Source: Chloroflexota bacterium
GTDB taxonomy: Bacteria > Chloroflexota > Anaerolineae > Anaerolineales > UBA11579
Assembly (NCBI GenBank): GCA_018662365.1
Contig: JABJGH010000009.1
Span: 1 to 64,000 of the forward strand
Length of the DNA: 64,000 nt
Reading direction: 5' to 3'
Shown here: positions 51,718 to 60,494 of the stretch, piece by piece
Layout: each line of letters starts with the position of its first letter
Position numbering within the stretch: position 1 is the stretch's first letter
Translations under genes and position numbers: made by a program
The notes under the pieces: generated by a model
Seen by the model: the letters and a program-made list of their open reading frames with translations, nothing else
Databases searched by the model: none
Told to the model about the DNA's origin: nothing

Positions 51718-53901
51718 ATGTCGATACTTGGTAAGTCTTATAAACGAGTAGATGCATTAGGAAAGGTAACGGGTGAGACACTTTATCCAGGGGATTTGGA
51801 GATGGAGGGTCAAACCTATATGAAGATCTTGTTTGCCCACCGACCTCATGCGATTGTTAAAAAAATTGATACCAGTAAAGCAGAGGCATTGGATGGTGTG
51901 CTATTAGTTCTCACTGCTAAAGATGTACCCGTTAACGAATATGGGTTAATCTTTCCAGACCAACCTGTTTTATGTGGTCCTGGTTCTTCCAAGGTGGATG
52001 GAGACCATGTGCGTTTTGAAGGCGACCAGGTCGCTGCGATTATTGCTGAAACTGAAGAAATCGCCGATAAGGCGCGATCACTAATTGAAGTGGAATATGA
52101 AGATCTTCCCATCACGAGTAATCCTGAAAAATCGATGAAGGACGATGCAGATTTGTTGCACCCTGACACTGAGTCGAATGTAATTACCCACTATAAAATT
52201 CGCAAAGGCGATATTGAATCCGCGTTTGAGAAGTCAGATGTGATCATTGAAGGGGAGTATCGAACTCCCTTCCAAGAACATGCTTTCTTAGCCCCTGAGG
52301 CAGGGATTGCATATGTGGATGAAGAAGATCGCATCACTGTGGCTGTGGCTGGTCAGTGGATACATGAGGAAGCGGAAGGGATCGCCCACGCCTTAGATTT
52401 GCCTCTAGAACAGATACGGGTCATTCAACCCGCTATTGGTGGGGCATTTGGTGGTCGGGAAGATATGTCGGTGCAAATTGTACTGGCACTGACTGTTATG
52501 AAATTTAGAGAAATGGGAATCAACCGCCCAGTGAAGATCGTATGGACACGTGAAGAGTCGATGATCGGGCATCATAAGCGTCATCCATATTTAATCAGGG
52601 CTAAATGGGGGGCAAGTAAAGAAGGCAAAATTCTTGCCGCAGAGTCTGAAGTGATCGAAGATGCGGGTGCGTATAATTACACCTCCAATAAGGTTTTGGG
52701 AAACGCCACCCTAATGGTTTCTGGACCTTACGTGATCGACAATTTAAAAGTTGATTCTTATGCGGTATACACCAATAACATTCCCGGGGGGGCATTTAGA
52801 GGTTTTGGTGGACCTCAAGCGGCCTTTGCCGCAGAACAGCAAATGAATAAAATAGCCCAAGCATTGGGGATGGATGAAGTTGAGCTACGTTTAAAAAATA
52901 TTGTCAAAGATGGGTCGATCATGCATACCCAAACACCATTCCCCAGCCCTGTGACAATGGATAGAGTGATCGAAGAATGTGCAGAGGCTGCAAAATGGCC
53001 TAGAGTTATGGAAAGTACGGATTCTTCCATCAAACGAGGAATTGGATTTGCTTGTGGATTTAAAAATGTGGGATTTTCTTTTGGTGCGCCAGAACGGTCT
53101 TATGCAACGATCGAAATTCACGGCGGCTCTGAGATCGAGCGGGTCGTATTGCACCAGGCCGGTTCAGATGTCGGTCAGGGGGCACACACGGTGTTCCAAC
53201 AAATGGCGGCGGAAGCTGTGGGGGTTCCATTTGAGATGGTTGAGTTGCAGGTCGCCGATTCAGCAGTAACTGGCGATTCGGGGAGTTCTTCCGCATCGAG
53301 AATGACCTTTATGGCTGGGAATGCTATTAAGGGGGCAGCAAAATTGGCCTTAGAAATGTGGGAGGATGAAGATCGGCCAGTCATTGCGGAATATAAGTAT
53401 GTACCCCCAGCTACCACCCCCTATGATAAACAAACCGGGGAGGCGATGCCAAACTTTGCTTATGGCTACGTGGCTGAAACGGTCGAAGTCGAAGTAGATA
53501 TGGATACTGGCGAAATTAAAATCGTGAATGTACTCTGTGCAAATGATGTGGGGAAGGCTTTAAATCCCATACAGATCGTAGGTCAAATTGAGGGGGCAGT
53601 AGTTCAGGCCGCGGGGTATACGATGATGGAAAATTTCATTTCCGAAGAAAGTCGGGTTAAAACCGATAAGTTTTCAACTTATCTGATCCCCACCGTCCTG
53701 GATATTCCCGAAACGATTGACTCATTAGTTTTGGAGTTCAATGATGAAGAGGGACCTTGGGGCGCACGCGGCATGGGAGAAATGCCCTTCATCCCATTTG
53801 CACCAGCGGTAACTGCCGCGGTTCACCAGGCCACAGGAATTTGGTTTGATAGCTTCCCACTTACCCCTGAGAAAGTTTTGCGGGGACTAGGGAAAATATA
53901 A
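51718..53901 (+). CDS. Molybdopterin-binding subunit of a xanthine dehydrogenase-type hydroxylase
   Basis: The 727-residue protein has the entry KRVDALGKVTGETLYPGD, the conserved IGGAFGGREDM, GGAFRGFGGPQAAF (substrate Arg region), DVGQGAHTVFQQMAAEA and GARGMGEMPFIPFAPAVTAAV with the catalytic Glu. No CODH active-site AYxCSFR loop is seen, so it is a purine/aldehyde type hydroxylase. Together with the FAD/[2Fe-2S] fusion it completes a heterodimeric enzyme. With YqeB, YqeC-MocA and SsnA in the region, a selenium-dependent hydroxylase is plausible (labile Se ligand on Mo, not selenocysteine). Confidence 0.9.
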   Translation: MSILGKSYKRVDALGKVTGETLYPGDLEMEGQTYMKILFAHRPHAIVKKIDTSKAEALDGVLLVLTAKDVPVNEYGLIFPDQPVLCGPGSSKVDGDHVRFEGDQVAAIIAETEEIADKARSLIEVEYEDLPITSNPEKSMKDDADLLHPDTESNVITHYKIRKGDIESAFEKSDVIIEGEYRTPFQEHAFLAPEAGIAYVDEEDRITVAVAGQWIHEEAEGIAHALDLPLEQIRVIQPAIGGAFGGREDMSVQIVLALTVMKFREMGINRPVKIVWTREESMIGHHKRHPYLIRAKWGASKEGKILAAESEVIEDAGAYNYTSNKVLGNATLMVSGPYVIDNLKVDSYAVYTNNIPGGAFRGFGGPQAAFAAEQQMNKIAQALGMDEVELRLKNIVKDGSIMHTQTPFPSPVTMDRVIEECAEAAKWPRVMESTDSSIKRGIGFACGFKNVGFSFGAPERSYATIEIHGGSEIERVVLHQAGSDVGQGAHTVFQQMAAEAVGVPFEMVELQVADSAVTGDSGSSSASRMTFMAGNAIKGAAKLALEMWEDEDRPVIAEYKYVPPATTPYDKQTGEAMPNFAYGYVAETVEVEVDMDTGEIKIVNVLCANDVGKALNPIQIVGQIEGAVVQAAGYTMMENFISEESRVKTDKFSTYLIPTVLDIPETIDSLVLEFNDEEGPWGARGMGEMPFIPFAPAVTAAVHQATGIWFDSFPLTPEKVLRGLGKI

Positions 53902-53952
53902 ATTATTAAATAGGTTGGGGATAGCTCACCCTATTTTATGAGGCCTAATTTC

Positions 53953-54687
53953 ATGGCTACCTGGATCGCCCATCTAAGAATTGCTGAAGAACTGCTTGCG
54001 AAAATACCCCAGCTTGATGCCCATCAATTTGCAATTGGCAATATAGCCCCAGATTCGGGTATTCCCGACGAACACTCTGAAAACTTTGAGCCACCGAGTA
54101 GGATTACACATTTATTGGTTGAAAACGAGGATGAAGAATTTCAATATCGAGATTTTGATTTTTATAAGGAATTTTTGTCATCAATCAATCCATTTGGGAG
54201 GGAGACCAATAAATTTTCCTTCTTATTAGGCTATTTCTTTCATATAATCACCGATAATTTATGGTTTATAAAGATTGGACGTCCTTCGAGAATAAAATAT
54301 TTATCCAAATTTGAAAATAAACGGGTTTTTTCTAAAGAGATCAAAAAGGATTGGTATGGCCTTGATTTTGCCTATGTACGCAATAATCCAGATAGCATTT
54401 ATTGGAAAATATTTCTAAATAGCGAATATAAAGAAAATTTTTTAGATTTTTATCCAAATGACACAATTGCCAGGCAGGTGGAATTTTTAAAGAATTTTTA
54501 CAAACGGGCGGATAAAGAGATCGATGAAAATTATCGAATTCAGGACAATATATATCTGAGTAAAGACGAAGTAGATATTTTTGTGAAAGAAACAGTAAAC
54601 ACGCTATTGAAGATTTATAAAATTCTTTGGATAGAACAAACTGAGGTAGAGGTTAATCATTCTGTTCTGGAAATAACTGGCGTTTAA
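53953..54687 (+). CDS. Zinc-dependent phospholipase C-like protein
   Basis: About 244 residues. The pattern WIAHLRIAEELL, IGNIAPDSG, RITHLL and GYFFHIITDNLW shows spaced His and Asp residues as in the zinc-dependent phospholipase C (PF00882-type) family, often annotated as hydrolases in bacteria. The ATG at 53953 has GAGG about 9 bases upstream; an alternative ATG lies 15 bases earlier. No signal peptide. It is followed by the alpha/beta hydrolase with a 2-base gap. Substrate unknown. Confidence 0.65.
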   Translation: MATWIAHLRIAEELLAKIPQLDAHQFAIGNIAPDSGIPDEHSENFEPPSRITHLLVENEDEEFQYRDFDFYKEFLSSINPFGRETNKFSFLLGYFFHIITDNLWFIKIGRPSRIKYLSKFENKRVFSKEIKKDWYGLDFAYVRNNPDSIYWKIFLNSEYKENFLDFYPNDTIARQVEFLKNFYKRADKEIDENYRIQDNIYLSKDEVDIFVKETVNTLLKIYKILWIEQTEVEVNHSVLEITGV

Positions 54688-54689
54688 GC

Positions 54690-55580
54690 ATGTTTGGAAA
54701 ATTTGAAATTCCCTTTCCCGGTGAAATATTAAAGATAAATGAGGTATCTCGTTCAAATCTCCCCGGAGATTTTATTGAATTAAGTAATGGGTTCACCCAT
54801 TATCAATTGCAAGGATCTATAGAAGCCCCATTGGTTGTTTTGGTACATGGCTTTTCCACCCCAAATTTTATTTGGGACCCTACCTTCGATGCATTGCTTG
54901 CTGCGGGATATCGAGTGCTTCGCTATGATCTGTTTGGAAGAGGGTATTCAGATCGACCTTTTCATGTATATAATCGAGAGCTTTTTTCCAGACAACTCTC
55001 TGAATTGTTGAAAGGGTTAGATATTATCGGCAAATTTTCCTTGTTCGGGTTATCCATGGGGGGCATTATCGCCGGTGATTATGCTGTGAATAACCCCGAC
55101 CGTATCTCTCATTTGGGGTTATTTGATCCGGCAGGGGCCGATGCAGGTCCCATGCCCCTTATGATGAAAATTGGATTAATCCCCGGCCTGGGGGAGATTC
55201 TTCTGAGTTTACTTGGAAACAAAAGAATCGAGAAATTTTTGGTCAATGATTTTTTCAATATTAAGGATATCTCCTCGGTAATTGAACAAATTCGTCCGCA
55301 ATTAAAATATAAAGGCTATAAACGAGCCCTCTTATCTACCTTAAGAGCAGGGGTATTAAACGAAGCGAAAGATATCTATCAAAATATTGGTGAGGGAGAT
55401 TTGCCAGTTTTGCTCATCTGGGGGGAAGAGGACAAGGCAGTGCCTTTTGAGCAGAGTGAAAGTATGATTAAATTAATCCCCCAAACTGAATTTCACCCGA
55501 TTACTGGGAGTGGTCATATTCCGCATTATGACAAGCCCGAAATTGTTAACCCAATTCTGTTAGAATTTCTAGAACGATAA
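54690..55580 (+). CDS. Alpha/beta hydrolase
   Basis: The 296-residue protein has the oxyanion segment VVLVHGFSTPNFIWD, the nucleophile elbow LFGLSMGGIIAGDYA (GLSMGG), an acidic residue in LLIWGEEDKAVPFEQS and the catalytic His in SGHIPHYDKPE. This is a typical serine hydrolase/epoxide hydrolase-like core with a helical cap in the middle (about 155-215). It follows the phospholipase-like gene by 2 bases and precedes yqeB. Substrate unknown. Confidence 0.88.
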   Translation: MFGKFEIPFPGEILKINEVSRSNLPGDFIELSNGFTHYQLQGSIEAPLVVLVHGFSTPNFIWDPTFDALLAAGYRVLRYDLFGRGYSDRPFHVYNRELFSRQLSELLKGLDIIGKFSLFGLSMGGIIAGDYAVNNPDRISHLGLFDPAGADAGPMPLMMKIGLIPGLGEILLSLLGNKRIEKFLVNDFFNIKDISSVIEQIRPQLKYKGYKRALLSTLRAGVLNEAKDIYQNIGEGDLPVLLIWGEEDKAVPFEQSESMIKLIPQTEFHPITGSGHIPHYDKPEIVNPILLEFLER

Positions 55581-55623
55581 CCATCCTTGGGAATTATTAT
55601 TCCTAAATTTATTTAGAGGTTAG

Positions 55624-56430
55624 ATGAATACAAATATTCTTATTCGGGGGGGAGGGGATTTAGCCAGTGGGGTAGCCGCTCGGCTCCATCGTGTTGGATT
55701 TAAAATTCTCATTACCGAATTGGCCCAACCATTGGTCGTTCGCCGCACGGTGTCTTTTGCTGAAGCAGTGTTTTCTGGCCAAACTCAGGTCGAAGAAATT
55801 ATTGCTGAGAAGGCAAACAACTTTTTAGAAATTGAAGCAATTCATCGAGCCAATAAAATCGCGGTTGTGGTTGACCCTAAAATGGCGATGCTGTCCGAGT
55901 ATAAACCATCGATATTGGTGGATGCGAGGATGATGAAACAACCACCAAATGTTGGTCTGGAAGTCGCAGAATTTGTAGTGGGACTCGGTCCTGGTTTTTT
56001 GGCGGGAGACAATTGCCATGCAGTGGTGGAGACCATGCGTGGACATACCCTGGGTCGAGTGATCTGGCAGGGAAAGGCAATAGAAGATACTGGAATCCCA
56101 GATGCAGTAGAAGGGATTCGGGCAGAACGGGTTTTGCGAGCTGGAACGCGGGGGTTGTTGAAGACCTTTGTAGAAATTGGCCAACATTTGGAAAAAGGAG
56201 ATTTAATTGCAGAGGTTAATTCTCAAAAAATCACGTCTCCTTTCAAGGGTGTATTACGCGGATTGATGAAAGATGGCATTGAGGTCAAGAAGGGCATGAA
56301 GATTGGAGACGTGGACCCCCGGAATGAGGATCAATATATTCATTCCATATCAGATAAAGCCCTATCTATTGGTGGGGGGGCTTTAGAAGCGATTCTGAGT
56401 CAGCCTCAATATTCAATAGTCAAGAGATAG
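55624..56430 (+). CDS. yqeB: YqeB/EF2563-type selenium-dependent molybdenum hydroxylase system protein
   Basis: The 268-residue protein begins with ILIRGGGDLASGVAARLHRVGFKI, a Rossmann-like glycine loop, and has VVRRTVSFAEAVFSGQ, VEGIRAERVLRAGTRG and GGGALEAILSQ. This matches the EF2563/YqeB family, one of the orphan genes that co-occur with SelD and selenium-dependent molybdenum hydroxylases. Its biochemical role is not established; transfer of selenium to the molybdenum cofactor has been suggested. The partner YqeC-MocA starts 34 bases on. Confidence 0.9.
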   Translation: MNTNILIRGGGDLASGVAARLHRVGFKILITELAQPLVVRRTVSFAEAVFSGQTQVEEIIAEKANNFLEIEAIHRANKIAVVVDPKMAMLSEYKPSILVDARMMKQPPNVGLEVAEFVVGLGPGFLAGDNCHAVVETMRGHTLGRVIWQGKAIEDTGIPDAVEGIRAERVLRAGTRGLLKTFVEIGQHLEKGDLIAEVNSQKITSPFKGVLRGLMKDGIEVKKGMKIGDVDPRNEDQYIHSISDKALSIGGGALEAILSQPQYSIVKR

Positions 56431-56464
56431 TATTTTTTTATAATCTTTTACAGCGGAAAGTATT

Positions 56465-57799
56465 ATGCAGTTGATCGATGGCATTCGAATAGATAAAAAC
56501 TCTCGGGTTGCTTTTGTGGGTGCAGGGGGGAAAAGCACTTCCATGTTTAGACTTGCCCAACAATATCAGGGGAAATGTATCCTCAGCACCAGTACCCATT
56601 TGGCGTTAGCACAAGTAAAATTAGCCGACCAGCATATTATTGTTGGGAATATTGCTGATCTAGACCAACTGCATAACGATCTTCCTGATGGAATTACTTT
56701 AATTAGTGGCCCAAAATGGAGGAATGATCGTGTAGGTGCTTTATCCGATGAGATTTTTCAAGAGTTAGATCAACTGGCAGCGAAACACCAGGTCCCAATA
56801 TTAATTGAAGCAGATGGTTCGCGACGATTACCCCTGAAATCTCCTGGAAATCACGAACCTGCTATTCCTCCGATCGTCAATACGGTGGTCGTGTTAGTTG
56901 GATTTAGCGGTCTAGGAATGCCTCTAAACGAAAAGAATGTGCATCGTCCAGAATTATTTTCAAAAAGGACAGGTCTTGAAATGGGGGAACTTATCGAGAA
57001 GAAACATTTATTAGATTTAGTGCTTCACCCTGAGGGGGGATTAAAAAATATTAAGGAAGGAATGAAAAAAGTGCTTTTCTTAAATCAAGCGGATACAAAT
57101 TCTTTGGTAACTATTGCCAGCTCTATGTCCCCCGCCATTTTAAAGAAATATGATCAGGTAGTAGTAGGTAGTTTGAATAAGATGAACGATGAAATACATA
57201 TTAGACATCATCGGGTTGCCGGGATTGTATTAGCAGCGGGGGGATCAGAAAGATTGGGGGAACCCAAACAATTACTAGATTGGAAGGGAACCCCATTTAT
57301 CCGAGCGGTTGTAATGAAGGCAATTGCCGCGGGATTGGATCAAGTTGTTGTTGTAACTGGAGCATTTTCAGAAAAAACTTCAAAAGCTGTGCAGGGTTTA
57401 CCAGTCAAAATTATTCATAATGAAAATTGGTCTGAAGGACAAAGTACATCTGTGAAAAAAGGGATAGAATCGCTAGATCAAAATATTGGCGCAGCCGTTT
57501 TCTTACTCGTTGACCAACCTCAGGTCTCCTCTACATTAATTAAAAAACTTATTGAAACATATTCGATTTCAAAAGAACCAATTATTGGTACATTAGTAGA
57601 TGGCCAAAGAGGGAACCCGGTTCTTTTTGATAGGTCCACTTTTGCAGATCTGGGAAATATTCAGGGAGATAAAGGGGGGAGACAGATATTTTCAAAATAC
57701 CCCGTTCGCTGGATGCCTTGGCTAGATCAGATTATGGCACTAGATGTTGATAATCCCGGAGATTATGAAAAACTTCTCAATTTTAAAGAACAAAAGTAA
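56465..57799 (+). CDS. YqeC-MocA fusion: Se-hydroxylase accessory protein and molybdenum cofactor cytidylyltransferase
   Basis: The 444-residue protein joins a YqeC domain (about 1-235; P-loop AFVGAGGKSTSMFRLA, ILIEADGSRRLPLKSPG and GFSGLGMPL) to a MobA/MocA-like NTP transferase (about 240-444; AGIVLAAGGSERLGEPKQLLDW, VVTGAF, LLVDQPQVS and RGNPVLF). YqeC is an accessory protein of selenium-dependent molybdenum hydroxylases; MocA makes the cytosine dinucleotide form of the cofactor used by xanthine dehydrogenase-type enzymes. The fusion implies a joint maturation step. GTT-rich spacing precedes it. No other moa genes are seen. Confidence 0.9.
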   Translation: MQLIDGIRIDKNSRVAFVGAGGKSTSMFRLAQQYQGKCILSTSTHLALAQVKLADQHIIVGNIADLDQLHNDLPDGITLISGPKWRNDRVGALSDEIFQELDQLAAKHQVPILIEADGSRRLPLKSPGNHEPAIPPIVNTVVVLVGFSGLGMPLNEKNVHRPELFSKRTGLEMGELIEKKHLLDLVLHPEGGLKNIKEGMKKVLFLNQADTNSLVTIASSMSPAILKKYDQVVVGSLNKMNDEIHIRHHRVAGIVLAAGGSERLGEPKQLLDWKGTPFIRAVVMKAIAAGLDQVVVVTGAFSEKTSKAVQGLPVKIIHNENWSEGQSTSVKKGIESLDQNIGAAVFLLVDQPQVSSTLIKKLIETYSISKEPIIGTLVDGQRGNPVLFDRSTFADLGNIQGDKGGRQIFSKYPVRWMPWLDQIMALDVDNPGDYEKLLNFKEQK

Positions 57800-57861
57800 C
57801 GGCTAATAGTGCGATTTTAGAATATGCAACCGGTTTCGTAGTCCATTTGGCATAATAGTGC

Positions 57862-57890
57862 TTGACACATCCGTTTGCGCCCTGTAAAAT
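57862..57890 (+). promoter_or_regulatory. Promoter of the membrane pyrophosphatase gene
   Basis: A perfect TTGACA (57862-57867) and TAAAAT (57885-57890) are separated by 17 bases, followed about 68 bases later by the start codon with GAGGAG. Confidence 0.85.
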
Positions 57891-57957
57891 CTTAGCCTGT
57901 TGGTATTTTCACAATAAAAGTTGAATAAACTTAAATCCCTAAGTCGAGGAGTAATTG

Positions 57958-60300
57958 ATGTACGAACTCTCAAACATTACTCAGTTCGAAATAAATGCGA
58001 TCTGGTTTGTATTTGGAATCGCCATTATCGGACTGTTGTACGCTCTTATTTTGCGTAATCAAATTATGCGCGAAGATAAAGGTACAGAAAAGATGCAAGA
58101 AGTATGGGGGGCCATTCGCGAGGGCGCAGATTCCTATCTGCGTCGTCAACTTCGCTCCATTCTTCCCTTAATCGCTATATTAACAGTTGCGATGTATTTC
58201 TCAGTTTCTATCGTTCCTCCATCCCCTGAAGCAATTGAGCGCTTCCATGGAATGGATGTAGCCGCCGTTAGTAATATTATCGGATGGGGTCGAGCCATTG
58301 GTTTTGTGATGGGTTCGCTCTTTTCTTTGATCGTTGGTCAGATCGGTATGCGCATGGCTGTCCAAGGTAATGTACGTGTGGCTTCTGCTGCTCGAACCTC
58401 CTTTGGTGATGCCCTCCGCATTGCTTACCGTTCCGGCACAATTACTGGGATGCTCACAGATGGTTTAGGCCTTCTGGGTGGTACCTTGATCTTTATTTAC
58501 TTCGGTTTAGCTGCACCAGATGCGCTTCTAGGCTTTGGTTTTGGTGGTACCTTGCTTGCCCTCTTCATGCGGGTGGGTGGTGGTATCTTCACTAAAGCAG
58601 CAGATGTGGGTGCAGACTTGGTAGGTAAAGTTGAAGCTGGCATTCCTGAAGATGACCCCCGCAACCCAGCTGTAATTGCCGACCTTGTTGGTGATAACGT
58701 AGGTGATTGTGCAGGTATGGCTGCCGATATTTTCGAATCTTATGAAGTCACCATTGTTTCTGGTTTGATCCTAGGTGTGGCCTTATTCAATATCACAGGC
58801 CGAATTGAATGGATCATTTATCCTTTGATTGTTCGCGGTATTGGTGTGCTCTCTTCGATCGTTGGCACATATGCAGTTAAAGGTGCCGACGAAGGGTCTG
58901 GTGAAGACGCGATGAAAGCGATCTTCGGTGGGTTCTTGTCCTCTGCAGCAATTTCCGCAGTACTCTTCTTCCTTGCTGGTTACTATTACCTCCACGTTTT
59001 ATCCGGAGATAACCCCATGCCAGGTGGATGGTGGCGAACGCCTACTGCCGTTGCAATTGGTGTGCTATTAGCGATTTTAATCGACCGGGTGACAGAATAC
59101 TTTACCGGCACACATAAAGCACCTGTCCAAGAAATTAAAAAATCCGCCGATACCGGATCTGCAACATTGATCCTTCAGGGTGTCGCTGTTGGATTTGAAT
59201 CTTCTGTCTGGTCAGTGATCATCATTGCTGCTACGATCTTTTCCTCAATTGTGATTTTTGGCGGGCAAGGCTCAACCGATACTGAACGTGTCACCTATAT
59301 TCTTTATGGTGTGGCAATGACCGGTATTGGTATGCTCACCCTCACAGGTAACAATGTTGCAATGGACTCATTTGGTCCGATCGCAGATAATGCTGCTGGA
59401 ATTGGTGAAATGTCCTGGCATGATAGCGATGATCCTAATTTAGCAAAAGCCCAACAAATCATGGCCGACCTCGATTCTGTTGGTAATACAACAAAAGCGA
59501 TTACCAAAGGTGTCGCCATCGGATCCGCAGTAATTGCGGCTGTGGCTCTCTTCGGGTCCTTCTTAGTAGATGTAAGTCGTGCACAAGAGGCTCTTGGGAT
59601 TCCATTGGCTGAACAAATTCAATCTATTGGTATCCGCATTGATACCCCGGTCGTATTTGTGGGTATGTTAATTGGTGGAGCCCTTCCTTGGTTATTCTCC
59701 TCCTTTGCCATTCAAGCCGTAAGTCGAGCAAGTGCTTTGATCGTAAAAGAAGCTCGCCGACAATTTGGCCTGGGTGTATTGGAAGGAACCATTGAGCCAG
59801 ATTACCGACAAGCGATTGATATTTCAACTACGGCAGCCCAAAAAGAATTGATCCCATTGGCACTTTTGGGTGTTCTTACACCTGTGTTAGTAGGAATAAC
59901 TTTTGGTGTTTCCGCCTTAGGTGGCTTCCTCGCTGGAATTATCCTTTCAGGTCAATTGCTCGCAGTGTTCCTCAACAATTCTGGTGGTGCTTGGGATAAC
60001 GCCAAGAAACTGATTGAAGATGAAGTATCTGACGTAGAGGCCAACACTGGTAAAGGTTCTGAACGACATAAAGCCAGTGTAGTAGGCGATACAGTGGGTG
60101 ATCCAATGAAAGACACCGCTGGTCCTGCACTCAACCCGATGATTAAAGTTGTAAATTTAGTATCTGTGATTGTAGCTCCAGTAGTTGTCAAGTATGCAGA
60201 TAAAACTTGGGGTGTCTGGTTGGCTATTGTCATATTATTGGCCGGATTGACCTGGTCAATTATGACCAGTAAACGTCCAGCGGATCCAATTAAAGAATAA
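57958..60300 (+). CDS. hppA: Membrane-bound proton-translocating pyrophosphatase (K+-independent type)
   Basis: The 780-residue protein has about 16 hydrophobic segments and the family motifs TKAADVGADLVGKVE, EDDPRNPAVIADLVGDNVGDCAGM and, late, GDTVGDPMKDTAGP. In the GNTTKAIT stretch (residues 509-516) Lys513 and Thr516 occupy the positions that distinguish K+-independent enzymes (Lys/Thr instead of Ala/Gly/Ala). It couples PPi hydrolysis to H+ (possibly Na+) export across the membrane. Start at 57958 follows GAGGAG. A soluble pyrophosphatase is encoded 10 kb away. Confidence 0.95.
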   Translation: MYELSNITQFEINAIWFVFGIAIIGLLYALILRNQIMREDKGTEKMQEVWGAIREGADSYLRRQLRSILPLIAILTVAMYFSVSIVPPSPEAIERFHGMDVAAVSNIIGWGRAIGFVMGSLFSLIVGQIGMRMAVQGNVRVASAARTSFGDALRIAYRSGTITGMLTDGLGLLGGTLIFIYFGLAAPDALLGFGFGGTLLALFMRVGGGIFTKAADVGADLVGKVEAGIPEDDPRNPAVIADLVGDNVGDCAGMAADIFESYEVTIVSGLILGVALFNITGRIEWIIYPLIVRGIGVLSSIVGTYAVKGADEGSGEDAMKAIFGGFLSSAAISAVLFFLAGYYYLHVLSGDNPMPGGWWRTPTAVAIGVLLAILIDRVTEYFTGTHKAPVQEIKKSADTGSATLILQGVAVGFESSVWSVIIIAATIFSSIVIFGGQGSTDTERVTYILYGVAMTGIGMLTLTGNNVAMDSFGPIADNAAGIGEMSWHDSDDPNLAKAQQIMADLDSVGNTTKAITKGVAIGSAVIAAVALFGSFLVDVSRAQEALGIPLAEQIQSIGIRIDTPVVFVGMLIGGALPWLFSSFAIQAVSRASALIVKEARRQFGLGVLEGTIEPDYRQAIDISTTAAQKELIPLALLGVLTPVLVGITFGVSALGGFLAGIILSGQLLAVFLNNSGGAWDNAKKLIEDEVSDVEANTGKGSERHKASVVGDTVGDPMKDTAGPALNPMIKVVNLVSVIVAPVVVKYADKTWGVWLAIVILLAGLTWSIMTSKRPADPIKE

Positions 60301-60341
60301 TTAATTGTGATTTTGATGGATTGATTTTCAAGAGAAATATG

Positions 60342-60377
60342 AAAAGAGGTACAAAATAACTTTGTACCTCTTTTTTA
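60342..60377 (+). terminator. Terminator of the hppA gene
   Basis: AAAGAGGTACAAA/TTTGTACCTCTTT gives a 12-13-bp stem with a short loop followed by a T-run. Confidence 0.9.
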
Positions 60378-60494
60378 TATCCCTTAATTGTTTATAGTTT
60401 ACGATTATTTACTGAAAATTTTTTGTCTAAACAAAACACTTGCAACTTCAAGAGGATTAAGGCATACTATTTTTAATAAGGAGAACCTCCATTT

